DNA of 64,000 nt from Bacillota bacterium (GTDB lineage: Bacteria; Sysuimicrobiota; Sysuimicrobiia; Sysuimicrobiales; Segetimicrobiaceae), in assembly GCA_021324975.1 (NCBI GenBank), contig JAJPIA010000054.1, forward strand, positions 1 through 64,000. The letters run 5' to 3'. Both the position numbers and the translations under genes were made by a program. Positions within the stretch are counted from its first letter, which is position 1. Every line of letters starts with the position of its first letter. Shown here in pieces: positions 26,185 to 34,774 of this stretch. The notes beneath the pieces are model-generated. The model searched no databases. It had not been told where the DNA came from and was given only the letters and a program-made list of their open reading frames with translations.

Positions 26185-26775
26185 ATGCGTGTCGCGCTGC
26201 TGTTGGCCGTGCTGGCCACCGTACCGGCGGCTCCGATCGCCGGTGTCGCGGTGCCCAGCCTTCTCCCTACCGGGACGTTCCAGATCGTTCCCGGTGAGTC
26301 TTCGGCGGTGTTTTTCGTCCCGGACAACCGGGGCGGCTTTTCCGGAAAGACCACGCGCGTGACCGGCCGGGTCATGGTCACCGCGCAGGGCGACCTCTAT
26401 GCCGCGCAGATCGAGGCCGCCATCGAGGCCGGCAGCCTCGAGACCGGCGTCGGAGTCCGCGACGCTGCGATGCGCTCGACATATCTGCGAACGGCCCAGT
26501 TTCGTTCGATCACGTTTACCGGGACGGCATCGGCCCGGCCGGGCCTTGGCGTCAGACCGTTCCCGACGGATGTCCGGGGGCGGCTGACGGTTCGCGACGC
26601 CACTCGGGACCAGCAGTTTTCGGCCACGGTCCTCGCGCTCTCCCGTGAATACCGGGCCGATGTCACGACCGTGATCAAGATGGCCGACTACGGCATACCC
26701 TACCCGCGCATGTTCATCTTCCAGGCCCGCGACCCGGTGACGATCACGCTCCACATCGTCGCCCGCCAACCGTGA
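26185..26775 (+). CDS. YceI-family periplasmic lipocalin-like protein
   Basis: 196 residues with a signal peptide (RVALLLAVLATVPAAPIAGVAV). The body has the YceI pattern: GTFQIVPGESSAVFFV, an AAIEAGSLETGVGVRDAAMRS loop, LRTAQFRSITFTGT and a terminal VTITLHIVAR strand. YceI proteins bind polyisoprenoids or amphiphiles in the envelope. GGGAGG lies 5 nt before the ATG. It is monocistronic and divergent from the glyoxalase-like gene. Confidence 0.85.
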   Translation: MRVALLLAVLATVPAAPIAGVAVPSLLPTGTFQIVPGESSAVFFVPDNRGGFSGKTTRVTGRVMVTAQGDLYAAQIEAAIEAGSLETGVGVRDAAMRSTYLRTAQFRSITFTGTASARPGLGVRPFPTDVRGRLTVRDATRDQQFSATVLALSREYRADVTTVIKMADYGIPYPRMFIFQARDPVTITLHIVARQP

Positions 26776-26882
26776 CGTCCATCCCGCGCACTCACACGGG
26801 GGGCGCCCGGCCGCTGAACGAGGAATCAGCCTGACACCTTGATCCAACGCCGCGTGCGGCACCGCCCCGCGGTGCAACCGCG

Positions 26883-27644
26883 CTAGCCCGCCCGCGGCCT
26901 CGCAGTGCGGGTGCGCTCAGCGAACCCAGCGACCCCGAAGATGCCGACTCCGGCCGCCCACGCGAGGCCGGCCCACGCCTGCCACCACGCAATCCGGTCG
27001 GTGAACGCCGCGGCGACCGTCATCTGCATCGGGTAAAAGGTCGGGAAGTACTCCACGATCCGCGCGTTCGCCGCGGGACTGCCAATGGGATCCTGCAGAA
27101 ATGTATCGACCAGGCTGAGCATGATGATCAGAAAGAATCCTTCGAGGTCGCCTCGTGTGAGCACGCCCACCAAGACGCCGATCGACGCGTACGTTAGGAC
27201 CGCTCCGCAGACTCCGACCCACGCGACGGCCGGGTGCCGCAACGGCGTGAGGCCATGGAGGAGGATGACCGCGTAGGCGGCCACGACCGTTGCCGCGATC
27301 GCAAGGGCTGTCAGGCGGCCGACGATCAGCATGGCGCGTGAATGCCCGCACAATACGAGCCGCCGGTCCACCGGCGCCGATGCGCGGACGGCGCGCAGCG
27401 CCACGAAGCCCATGATCAGCGTCGTCGCATTCAGCATGCCGGTGATCAACCCGAGCCGCTGCTGACCCACGGTGACGAACACGTCGAGGGCGCGGAGCTT
27501 GAATCCGACCGAGCCGGTGCCGGACAAGGAATAGATGATGGCGTACCACGCGGGCAGATAGAGGCCGAGGAGCAGCATCGCGAATCGATTGTGCCGCTGC
27601 TCGACCAGGCTGAGGCGGAGCGCCGTCACATACTGAGCGATCAC
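26883..27644 (-). CDS. ABC-2-type transporter permease, orphaned
   Basis: 253 residues with about six membrane segments, including RFAMLLLGLYLPAWYAIIYSL, MLIVGRLTALAIAATVVAAYAVILL and GVCGAVLTYASIGVLVGVL. It resembles ABC-2 exporter permeases without close identity. The GTG start has an AGGAGG site and forms a GTGA overlap with the last codons of what was an ABC ATPase gene, of which only a 3' remnant survives. It is therefore probably non-functional unless served by an ATPase elsewhere. Confidence 0.7.
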   Translation of the reverse strand: MIAQYVTALRLSLVEQRHNRFAMLLLGLYLPAWYAIIYSLSGTGSVGFKLRALDVFVTVGQQRLGLITGMLNATTLIMGFVALRAVRASAPVDRRLVLCGHSRAMLIVGRLTALAIAATVVAAYAVILLHGLTPLRHPAVAWVGVCGAVLTYASIGVLVGVLTRGDLEGFFLIIMLSLVDTFLQDPIGSPAANARIVEYFPTFYPMQMTVAAAFTDRIAWWQAWAGLAWAAGVGIFGVAGFAERTRTARPRAG

Positions 27645-27715
27645 GCTCCGGCCTCCTGGTGCAGCGTGCCGCTGCGCAGGCTGAGCACCCGGTCGAACCG
27701 GCCGCGGCGCGCTTT
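27641..27715 (-). pseudogene. 3' remnant of an ABC transporter ATPase
   Basis: Between the L-fuconate dehydratase stop and the permease GTG, one frame reads RFDRVLSLRSGTLHQEAGA then TGA. This is the usual end of an ABC ATPase (…DRVLxLRxGxL…). Its TGA overlaps the permease start by 4 nt, as expected for an intact ATPase-permease pair. The remaining 200 or so codons are gone, replaced by the dehydratase gene in the same frame. Confidence 0.6.
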
Positions 27716-29044
27716 TCAACCCGTAAACGCAGCGCCCGCGCGTTGCGCGCGCCAGAAATCCCCGTCCGGAAACTCGTACGCGGCGCATGACTCGGGACGC
27801 ATCGTAATGCTGAATCCGGCGCGTTGCGGCGCGGCGTACCGCCCGCGGCGGACGACGACCGGATCGAGGAAGTGTTCGTGCAGGTGGGCGACGTACTCGA
27901 GGACGCGGCCTTCCAGGGATGCCGAGACCGCGATATAGTCGAAGATCGACATGTGCTGCTCGTACTCGCAAAGCCCGACGCCGCCCGCGTGCGGGCACAC
28001 GGGAATGCCGAACTTGGCGGCGAGCAACAGCACGGCCAGCATCTCGTTGACGCCGCCGAGGCGCGCCACGTCGGGCTGGCACACGCCGATGGCGTTGGCC
28101 TGGCACAACTGCTTGAACATTACCCGGTTGTGCACGTGCTCGCCCGTCGCCACTGCCACGGGTACCACGGCGCGGGCGATCGCGGCGTGGCCGAGGATGT
28201 CGTCCGGGCTCGTGGGCTCCTCGATCCACCGCGGCCGGAAGCGGGCGAGCGCGCGCACGCGGTCGATCGCCGTCCCAACGTCCCAGCATTGGTTGGCGTC
28301 CATCATCAGCACCCGATCAGGCCCGATCTCCTCGCGGATCAAGGCCGCGCGGCGCTCGTCGGCCGCGGCATCGACGCCCACCTTCATCTTGACGTACGTC
28401 CAGCCGTCCGCCACCGCCTCGCGGCACCGATGGCGCACCTTGTTGTCCGGGTAGCCGAGCCACCCGGCGGACGTCGTGTACGCCGGGAAGCCGTCCCGCC
28501 GGATCTCCGCCTCCCGGTCCGCCCGCGTCGCCACGCGGCGTCGGAGCATATCCAGGGCCTCCTCCGGCGTGAGCGCGTCGGTTATGTACCGGAAGTCGAT
28601 CGCGTCGACGAGCACTTCAACCGGCAGATCGACGAGCAGCTTCCAGAGCGGCTTCCCCTCCGCCTTGGCGTAGAGATCCCAGACCGCGTTCACGATGGCG
28701 GCGGTCGCGAGATGCACGACGCCCTTCTCCGGGCCGATCCATCGGAACTGGCTGTCCCCGGCGACCATCCGCCAGAACGCGCCCATGTCGCCGGTGAGCG
28801 ACTCCAGCGTCCGCCCGCGCACCAGCGGCGCCAAAGCGCGGATTGCCGCGACGCAGACCTCGTTCCCGCGGCCGATCGTGAACGTCAGCCCGTGGCCCTC
28901 GAGCCCCGCGGGATGATCCGTCCTGAGAACGACGTAGGCGGCCGAGTAATCGGGGTCCGGGTTCATCGCGTCCGACCCGTCGCGGGCCGAGGACGTCGGA
29001 AACCGGATGTCGCGGGCCACCACGTCGGTAATGGTCGTGGGCAT
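27716..29044 (-). CDS. L-fuconate dehydratase
   Basis: 442-residue enolase-superfamily enzyme dehydrating L-fuconate to 2-keto-3-deoxy-L-fuconate. Family-specific blocks are present: SQFRWIGPEKGVVHLATAAI, VDAIDFRYITDALTPEEAL, PAYTTSAGWLGYPDNKV, and the K-x-K pair in YVKMKVG. Metal ligands lie in MMDANQCWDVG (Asp), WIEEPTSPDDILGHAAIARA (Glu) and ATGEHVHNRV (Glu), with His in CPHAGGVGLCEYEQH. The ATG at 29044 is preceded by GGAGTGAGGGC; a GTG six codons earlier is less likely. It sits alone, apart from the other dehydratases of this window. Confidence 0.9.
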   Translation of the reverse strand: MPTTITDVVARDIRFPTSSARDGSDAMNPDPDYSAAYVVLRTDHPAGLEGHGLTFTIGRGNEVCVAAIRALAPLVRGRTLESLTGDMGAFWRMVAGDSQFRWIGPEKGVVHLATAAIVNAVWDLYAKAEGKPLWKLLVDLPVEVLVDAIDFRYITDALTPEEALDMLRRRVATRADREAEIRRDGFPAYTTSAGWLGYPDNKVRHRCREAVADGWTYVKMKVGVDAAADERRAALIREEIGPDRVLMMDANQCWDVGTAIDRVRALARFRPRWIEEPTSPDDILGHAAIARAVVPVAVATGEHVHNRVMFKQLCQANAIGVCQPDVARLGGVNEMLAVLLLAAKFGIPVCPHAGGVGLCEYEQHMSIFDYIAVSASLEGRVLEYVAHLHEHFLDPVVVRRGRYAAPQRAGFSITMRPESCAAYEFPDGDFWRAQRAGAAFTG

Positions 29045-29130
29045 GCCCTCACTCCGGAACACGACGTGGTTACACGGCGGGCCGTGCCTGCCGCGCGACG
29101 CCGCGCCGGCGCGCGGCGTCGCCCGACGCC

Positions 29131-29694
29131 CTACTTCTTGAGTCTCGTGATCTTTGCGCCCTGGAGCGAGACGTCGAACATCAATCCCTTCTGACCCACC
29201 ACAAAGGCGACGATCGGCTGGTTGATCTGCATCGTGCTCACGTCGGCGCCGGCACCGACGTTAATCACGGTAATCGCGCCATTGACCCCCACCTGCCACC
29301 CGGAGGACTGCTCGAAGCTTCTCAGCGCCGCCTGGTCCTCGAACACGATGATCAGGTCTTTCTTTTGGACGCCGATCGACGCTCCCCACGAGCCGCCGGC
29401 GATACTGTAGTAGCCAAAAGTGCGACCATGCTCCCGCAGCGCGCCCTCGCCGTACTGCCCCCCGAACACGAACGCGGCTTTGACGACGTCCGGGAGCACG
29501 AGCACGCCCCGGGATCGCGCGAGAAGCTTGGCGCCTCCCTTGACCTGCTCATTGAATCGAGCCAAGGCCGCATCGACGCTCGCGTTGATCTGCGCCGCCG
29601 TCGCCGCCTGCGATGGAACGGGGCTCGCCAGGCTCCCTACCAGAAGCAGGGAGATACCCGCAGCCGCAAGTGCGAAGAACGGTCGCCTCTTCAT
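29131..29694 (-). CDS. Secreted SYLF/Ysc84-domain lipid-binding protein
   Basis: 187 residues with a signal peptide (RPFFALAAAGISLLLVGSLA). The SYLF/Ysc84 domain is shown by ARSRGVLVLPDVVKAAFVFGGQYGEGAL, SIAGGSWGASIGVQKKDLIIVF and NVGAGADVSTMQINQPIVAFVVGQKG. This domain binds phosphoinositides in eukaryotes; its bacterial role is unclear and probably in the envelope. AAGGAGC precedes the ATG. It is monocistronic. Confidence 0.85.
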   Translation of the reverse strand: MKRRPFFALAAAGISLLLVGSLASPVPSQAATAAQINASVDAALARFNEQVKGGAKLLARSRGVLVLPDVVKAAFVFGGQYGEGALREHGRTFGYYSIAGGSWGASIGVQKKDLIIVFEDQAALRSFEQSSGWQVGVNGAITVINVGAGADVSTMQINQPIVAFVVGQKGLMFDVSLQGAKITRLKK

Positions 29695-29888
29695 CGATGC
29701 ACGCTCCTTGGTGTCGACATTGTGCTGGGTCCTGCGCCACGCACACGTGCGCCCCGCCGTCGAACATTCGCCGCGCATGCCTGTCTGGACCTCGTCTGGC
29801 GTTCGATGAGTGTCCCCCGGCGACCTGCCCCGTGTGTGATGCGCACCGCGCCGCGATCGCCACCGGCCCGCTCAGCGCGGCGGCGGCA

Positions 29889-29919
29889 TTGACAAGTAAT
29901 CTTTCGAAAGATATCTTTC
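29889..29919 (+). promoter_or_regulatory. Leaderless promoter with overlapping palindromic operator
   Basis: TTGACA (29889-29894) and TATCTT (29912-29917) are 17 nt apart. The expected transcription start falls at 29923-29925, that is, at the ATG itself, so the mRNA should be leaderless. Two overlapping perfect palindromes cover the spacer and -10 region: TCTTTCGAAAGA (29900-29911) and GAAAGATATCTTTC (29906-29919). They are the likely operator of the ArsR-type regulator encoded next. Confidence 0.8.
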
Positions 29920-29924
29920 TAAGC

Positions 29925-30551
29925 ATGAGGCGATCCGCCACGATTCGGCTCACCGACCCGCGCGCGTTGCGCGCGTATGCGCATCCACTCCGGCTCGCGC
30001 TCATCGGCGCCCTACGCGGCCGGGGGCCGCTCACGGCGACAACCGCAGCCAACCTGCTCGGCGTGAGCCCTGCCAGCTGTTCCTTCCATTTGCGGCAGCT
30101 CGCGAAGTACGGCCTCGTCGAGGAAACCGGGGACGGTACGGGTCGTGAACGGCCCTGGCGGGCCACCGCCCTCTACACCCGCCTGCCGAAGGTCGCCGCC
30201 ACCCCGGAGCACGCCGAGGCATCACGTCAGGTGTATCGCGTGCTCGCGGAACGCTACTTCCATAAGGTCCTGCACTGGCTGGCCACGCGCACTGCCGAGC
30301 CGAGACGATGGCAGCACGCCGCGCACTTCGGCGACGAGTGGCTCTACCTCACGGCGGAGGAACTGGCGGACCTCCGACACAGGATCAACGGCATCCTGCG
30401 GCCGTATCGTGTGCGGACAATCCAACCCAAACGACGTCCTTTGGGAGCGCGACCGGTGACGTTCCTCCATTTGGCCTTTCCGGAAGACGAGATCGGCGGC
30501 GACGCCGCCACGGGCCGTGCGGTCCGGCGCCGCACGCGACACCGACAATGA
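29925..30551 (+). CDS. ArsR-type winged-helix repressor
   Basis: 208 residues. RLTDPRALRAYAHPLRLALIGALRG, TAANLLGVSPASCSFHLRQLAKYGLVEE and an extended C-terminal effector domain (to about 208) match the helix-turn-helix repressors often paired with MFS exporters. The recognition helix is in GVSPASCSFHLRQLAKYG. It starts at the probable transcription start (leaderless) and overlaps the MFS gene by 3 nt (ATGA), so it controls its own operon through the palindromes at the promoter. Confidence 0.85.
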   Translation: MRRSATIRLTDPRALRAYAHPLRLALIGALRGRGPLTATTAANLLGVSPASCSFHLRQLAKYGLVEETGDGTGRERPWRATALYTRLPKVAATPEHAEASRQVYRVLAERYFHKVLHWLATRTAEPRRWQHAAHFGDEWLYLTAEELADLRHRINGILRPYRVRTIQPKRRPLGARPVTFLHLAFPEDEIGGDAATGRAVRRRTRHRQ

Positions 30552-31822
30552 GCCGGCCGTCGTGCGTCCCCGTCCTCCTGCGAGTGAACCGGGATTTTCG
30601 CGCGTTTTGGACCGGCCAGATCGTCTCGCTGTTCGGGGATCAAATCACGCTGCTTGCGCTCCCCCTCTTGGCCGTCCTCGTGCTGCGCGCCGGGCCGCAG
30701 GACATGGGGTACCTCCAGGCCGCCGGGCTCGTGCCCACGTTGCTCTTCGCCTTCCACGCGGGCGCGTGGGTGGACCGGCATGGCCGGCGCCGGCAGGTGA
30801 TGATCGCCACGGACGTCGGGCGCGCGGCCTTGCTCCTCACGATCCCGATGGCGTATGTTCTGGGGCGGCTCACGATGCTCCACTTGTACGCCGTCGCGTT
30901 CGCGGTCGGCACCCTGAGCGTGCTCTTCATGGTCTCGTACAGCGCCCTCTTTGTCTCGATGGTCCCGCGGGAGCACTACGTGGAAGGCAACGCGATCTTG
31001 CAGGGAAGCCGCGCCCTGTCGTTGATGGGCGGTCCCAGCGCAGCCGGCCTCTTGGTGCAACTCCTTGCGGCGCCGTTCGCGCTCGTCGCCGATGCCGTCT
31101 CGTTTCTTGTATCCGCGTTGTTTCTCGGCCGCATCAGACCGGTGGAGCCTCCGCCGGAGCGCGGTGGTCGCGATCACACGGTCGCCGGAGCGCGGTTCAT
31201 CGCCCGCTCGCCGATCATACGGGCCGCGCTCGGGGCCGGCGCAACCTTCAACTTCTTCAACTACATGTTCAGCGCGTTGTTCGTGCTCTACGCCACGCGC
31301 GCGCTCAACGTCCGGCCGGCCATGCTCGGCGCGGTGCTGGGAGCGGGGGCGGCCGGAGCGGTGCTCGGGTCGATGATCACCGGATCCGTGACGCGGCGCC
31401 TCGGCGTCGGCCCGGCATACATCCTCGGGTGCGTGCTGTTTCCGCTGCCGCTCGTGCTCGTCGCGGCCGCGGCAGGCCCGATGGTGATGATGCTCGGGCT
31501 CTTGTTCGTCGCACGGTTTGGGTCGGGGCTGGGCGTCATGATCCTGGACATCACGTTCGGCGCGATCAGCGCCGCGATCGTCCCGCCCCAGCTCCGGTCC
31601 CGTGTGTCGGGGGCGTTCACCGTGGTGAACTACGGCGTGCGTCCGATCGGGTCGGTCGTGGGTGGGCTACTGGGGGGCGCGATCGGACTCCAGCCGACGC
31701 TCTGGATCGCGACGGTCGGAGCCATCGCCGGCTTCCTGTGGCTGCTACCCTCGCCGCTCCCGCGGCTGCGCACCCTCGACGACGCGCACCACGCGGACCA
31801 GCGACCGTCACAGATCGCGTAG
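30548..31822 (+). CDS. MFS efflux transporter
   Basis: 424 residues, about 12 membrane segments. DFRAFWTGQIVSLFGDQITLLALPLLAVLVL, GAWVDRHGRRRQVMIATDVGRA and RFGSGLGVMILDITFGAISAAIVPPQLRSRV are typical of the MFS group related to macrolide or enterobactin exporters. The ATG is inside the repressor stop. Regulation by the ArsR-type neighbour suggests induction by its exported compound, which is unknown. Confidence 0.87.
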   Translation: MSRPSCVPVLLRVNRDFRAFWTGQIVSLFGDQITLLALPLLAVLVLRAGPQDMGYLQAAGLVPTLLFAFHAGAWVDRHGRRRQVMIATDVGRAALLLTIPMAYVLGRLTMLHLYAVAFAVGTLSVLFMVSYSALFVSMVPREHYVEGNAILQGSRALSLMGGPSAAGLLVQLLAAPFALVADAVSFLVSALFLGRIRPVEPPPERGGRDHTVAGARFIARSPIIRAALGAGATFNFFNYMFSALFVLYATRALNVRPAMLGAVLGAGAAGAVLGSMITGSVTRRLGVGPAYILGCVLFPLPLVLVAAAAGPMVMMLGLLFVARFGSGLGVMILDITFGAISAAIVPPQLRSRVSGAFTVVNYGVRPIGSVVGGLLGGAIGLQPTLWIATVGAIAGFLWLLPSPLPRLRTLDDAHHADQRPSQIA

Positions 31823-31834
31823 TCCTCGGGCCGG

Positions 31835-32090
31835 CTAGTCCGCCTCCGCGAAGCGCCGCACGACATCGGCGATCAGTAGCACCGTCTCGCGATAGTCCCC
31901 TTCATGCCCAGCACGAGGTGCATCCGCTCCTGGTGGTCCCGCTCGCCATACTCCCAGATACACGCGTCCGCGCGCAGGAGGTCCGCGTGGGCCCGCGTGG
32001 CGGCGCCGAAGTGCACGCTCCCGATCTCCTCCTCGCCTTCCACGACGACCTTGATCCGGCACGGGTCGTGGAGGTCTTGTGGGGGAAGAA
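31835..32090 (-). pseudogene. M20-family peptidase remnant
   Basis: Two frames on the minus strand hold pieces of an M20 metallopeptidase. RIKVVVEGEEEIGSVHFG (the catalytic EE motif) continues to LLRADACIWEYGERDHQERM and LVLGMKGTIA. After a frame change, the last stretch reads RETVLLIADVVRRFAEAD then stop, like an M20 C-terminus. Only about 85 residues remain of some 450, with no intact start. It is a decayed gene. Confidence 0.6.
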
Positions 32091-32189
32091 GTGAATTTCG
32101 GCGGCGCGTCACCGCCGAACAACCGGGGGCATCGGCTGGCCACGGTCGCCGGGGGGACGTCTCGGAGGCGTCGGCGAAGCAAACGTCAG

Positions 32190-33410
32190 ATGGCAACGCA
32201 GATGTTACTCCGGCACGCGACCGTGATTTCGATGACGGGATCGGATCCGTCTACCGCCGACGTGCTGGTCGAGGACGGGACGATCACGCGTGTCGCGGCG
32301 GAGATCCGGGCGCCCGGCGATGCGCGGGTTGTCGAGCTCGAGGGCAAGTACCTGCTGCCCGGTCTCATCGACGCCCACTGCCACATCACGATCAGCGGCG
32401 GGCTGATCGCAGACGAACTGAGCCTGGACCCCCGCACCAGGATCCTCCGCGCGGCCCACAACGCCGCCATGACCCTGCGCGCCGGGATCACCACGATCCG
32501 GGACACCTGCGGGCTCGACGACAGCGACATCCTGCTCCGTGACGCAATTCACGCCGGGATCCTCACCGGGCCCCGCATCATCGCGTGCGGTCGAATGATC
32601 ACCATGACCGGGGGACACGGGTGGTTCTACGGGCAGGAGGTCGACGGAGCGGACGCCGTCCGCCGAGCCGTTCGGGAGCGCGTCAAGGCGCGCGCCGACT
32701 GGGTGAAGTTCATGGCCAGCGGCGGCTTTGGCGAGGAAGGCGAGCAACCCGCGGCCAGCCAGCTGGACCTCGACGAGCTGACCGCGGGCGTCCGCGAGGC
32801 ACGAAAGGCCGGGCGCAGGACGTGCGCCCATGCCCACGGCGCCGCCTCGATCAAGCACGCGCTGCAGGCCGGCATCGACACCATCGAGCACGCCTCCTTC
32901 CTCGATCAGGAGGCCATCGATCTGCTGCGCAACCGCGGCGCGTTCATCGTGCCCACGTTTTCGATCTATCACAAGATGCGCGAGGCCGGCCCCGGATTGC
33001 ATCTGTTGCCGTACCTGGTCGAGCTGGTGAACCGATCGTGGGACGCCAAAGTGGCATCCTTCATCGAGGCCTATCGAGCCGGCATCCCGATCGCGGCGGG
33101 TTCTGACAACGGGTCTCCGGTCGCGCCGCACCCGGACATCGCCACCGAACTGGAGCTGTTCGTGGGCTTCGGGCTCAGCCCGTACGAGGCGCTCCGGACG
33201 GCCACGACCAACGCCGCTCGCTTGCTCGATCTAGGTGACACCATCGGGACGATCGAGCCGGGGAAGCGCGCCGACATGGTCGCGCTCTCACAGGATCCGC
33301 TGCGTGACATCGCGGCGGTCCGGATGGTGAGCACGGTTGTACAAAACGGGCGCTGTTACGAGCCCGGCATGACAGGCGCCGCGCAAGACGCCTCCTCCGT
33401 CGCCGTTTAG
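32190..33410 (+). CDS. Metal-dependent amidohydrolase (imidazolonepropionase/prolidase-like)
   Basis: 406-residue TIM-barrel amidohydrolase. Metal ligands are His63 and His65 (GLIDAHCHIT), candidate carboxylated Lys173 (WVKFMASGG), His216 or His214 (CAHAHG), His234 (IEHASF), and the catalytic Asp in AAGSDNGSP (about 305). The C-terminal beta sandwich ends GKRADMVALSQDPLRDI. This group includes Xaa-Pro dipeptidases and secondary-metabolite hydrolases; the substrate is not predictable. The ATG has only a weak ribosome site, so the start is approximate. Confidence 0.87.
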   Translation: MATQMLLRHATVISMTGSDPSTADVLVEDGTITRVAAEIRAPGDARVVELEGKYLLPGLIDAHCHITISGGLIADELSLDPRTRILRAAHNAAMTLRAGITTIRDTCGLDDSDILLRDAIHAGILTGPRIIACGRMITMTGGHGWFYGQEVDGADAVRRAVRERVKARADWVKFMASGGFGEEGEQPAASQLDLDELTAGVREARKAGRRTCAHAHGAASIKHALQAGIDTIEHASFLDQEAIDLLRNRGAFIVPTFSIYHKMREAGPGLHLLPYLVELVNRSWDAKVASFIEAYRAGIPIAAGSDNGSPVAPHPDIATELELFVGFGLSPYEALRTATTNAARLLDLGDTIGTIEPGKRADMVALSQDPLRDIAAVRMVSTVVQNGRCYEPGMTGAAQDASSVAV

Positions 33411-33513
33411 GGCTCGAGATTCAGCACCGCCCTACCGTTCTCGAAATCGAGAGGCACCGAGGCGTGGTCGTGCGCGACGAGCCATTTGCCGATCGCTCCC
33501 TCCATGTGATCGC
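33407..33513 (-). pseudogene. C-terminal remnant of a SnoaL/NTF2-like protein
   Basis: The frame ending in TAA at 33407-33409 reads GKWLVAHDHASVPLDFENG then RAVLNLEP. This is the usual end of a SnoaL-like ketosteroid-isomerase-fold protein (…GKWLIAHDHxSVPxDFE…). No upstream continuation or start is visible. Its stop overlaps the stop of the convergent amidohydrolase gene. Confidence 0.5.
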
Positions 33514-33663
33514 GCCCAACGGCACCGCGCGCCGGCCGGGAGCACGGCTTGTGATTCCTCCGGACGAGAAGACGAGTGCCGCTGGGATCGCGGCCCCGAA
33601 CAGCTGCACGGGGCGACGCGGCACTGAAGGACAGAGTTCATTTCGCAGACCTCAGTAACGACC

Positions 33664-34605
33664 TCAGGTCGGCAACTGGCCCGCTGTGAACCCCTGCCGC
33701 CAGCTCCGGTGCGCCGGGTGCCACCCGAGCTCGCGCTTGGCCTTGGCATTGGAGGCACCGCGTAACTCGGTCATCATCACCACGCCGGCCTCCCCGGCGA
33801 ACAGCCGCCCGATGAACCGCGGCACGCGCATCGGCTTCTTGGCGCCGAGCTCCTGCGCCAGCGCCGGCAACCACTCGGCGACCGGGGCGGGATCGTCGTC
33901 GACCACGTTGTAGACACCGCGGCTGCCGCGCTCGACCGCCGCCACCGTGGCTTCGGCGGCGTCGGTGATGTGGATGAAGGACCACACGCCGCCGCCGTCG
34001 CCGACCAGCGGGAACTTGCGCTGGCGGATCATCTCTGACTGCTCCCCGCCCGGCGCGATCGAGGTGCCCGGCCCGTAGAACCCGCCGTAGCGAAGTACGA
34101 TCCCCTCCGTCCAGCGCGCACCGAGGACCGCTTCCTCCAGGTGACGGATCGCCGCCAGGCTCTCGCGCATCTCCCGGGCGGGCGCGCGGTCGATGGGGTC
34201 CTCCTCGCTCTTGACGGCTGCGCCGGTGCGCGCGTAGAAGCCGAAGTAGCTCTGCGCCACGAACCGCCGCACTCCCATCGCCTGCCCGGCCGACAGCAGG
34301 TGGTCAGTCCCCTCGGTCCGCAGGCGGTTGGTCAGTGCGAAAGCGCGATCGAAGCGACGTATGTCCAACGTTCCAATCGCGGTCAGCTCATGGACAATCA
34401 CGTCCGGCCTCGCCCTGCCCACAGCCTCCGCGACCTGATCGGGATCAAGCGCGTCCGCGACCACCGGCACAGCGCCCAGCTCGGAAAGCATCGCCTGCTT
34501 TGACTCGGTGCGCGTCATGGCATGAACCTCATGACCCGCCGCAACCAGACGCGGCACCAGCTGCTTTCCAATCGCTCCCGTCGCTCCCGCCACAAATACT
34601 CTCAT
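33664..34605 (-). CDS. NAD(P)-dependent epimerase/reductase-like protein
   Basis: 313-residue extended short-chain-dehydrogenase fold. MRVFVAGATGAIGKQLVPRL is the GxxGxxG dinucleotide site, RFVAQSYFGFYARTG contains the active-site region, and GIVLRYGGFYGPGTS is the substrate-domain block. GDGGGVWSFIHITDAAEATVAAVE and RGVYNVVDDDPAPVAEWLP are family tail blocks. The usual YxxxK is not evident, so it may be a binding or reductase-like member. GAGG lies 8 nt upstream of the ATG. A 31-codon Cys-rich ORF precedes it on the same strand. Confidence 0.82.
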   Translation of the reverse strand: MRVFVAGATGAIGKQLVPRLVAAGHEVHAMTRTESKQAMLSELGAVPVVADALDPDQVAEAVGRARPDVIVHELTAIGTLDIRRFDRAFALTNRLRTEGTDHLLSAGQAMGVRRFVAQSYFGFYARTGAAVKSEEDPIDRAPAREMRESLAAIRHLEEAVLGARWTEGIVLRYGGFYGPGTSIAPGGEQSEMIRQRKFPLVGDGGGVWSFIHITDAAEATVAAVERGSRGVYNVVDDDPAPVAEWLPALAQELGAKKPMRVPRFIGRLFAGEAGVVMMTELRGASNAKAKRELGWHPAHRSWRQGFTAGQLPT

Positions 34606-34678
34606 CGTCAGCTCCTCGATCGAGATACCTGCACCCCACAGACAAGACGGCAGCCCCGGCTGTGACACCTCCGAGCGC

Positions 34679-34774
34679 CTACATGCAGCCATGACCGCAT
34701 CGACATCCGTTGTTGTCAAAGGCTGTCGCGACTGTCCTCTGGAGCATACCCAACCGCGGTAGGTCGTCGTTCAT
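34679..34774 (-). CDS. 31-residue cysteine-rich peptide ORF
   Basis: The short frame starts MNDDLPRLGMLQR and ends FDNNGCRCGHGCM. It has a perfect AAGGAGG site 6 nt before the ATG, a stronger signal than many genes nearby. The last nine residues hold three Cys and one His. I do not recognise it. It could be a metal-binding or precursor peptide, or a cysteine-sensing leader peptide for the epimerase-like gene 73 nt downstream. No modifying enzyme adjoins. Confidence 0.5.
   Translation of the reverse strand: MNDDLPRLGMLQRTVATAFDNNGCRCGHGCM

Noticed and set aside
34679-34774. Substrate peptide of the DUF692 enzyme at 63.3 kb
   Set aside because: The Cys-rich C-terminus is suggestive, but 29 kb separates them and MNIO precursors normally adjoin their enzyme.
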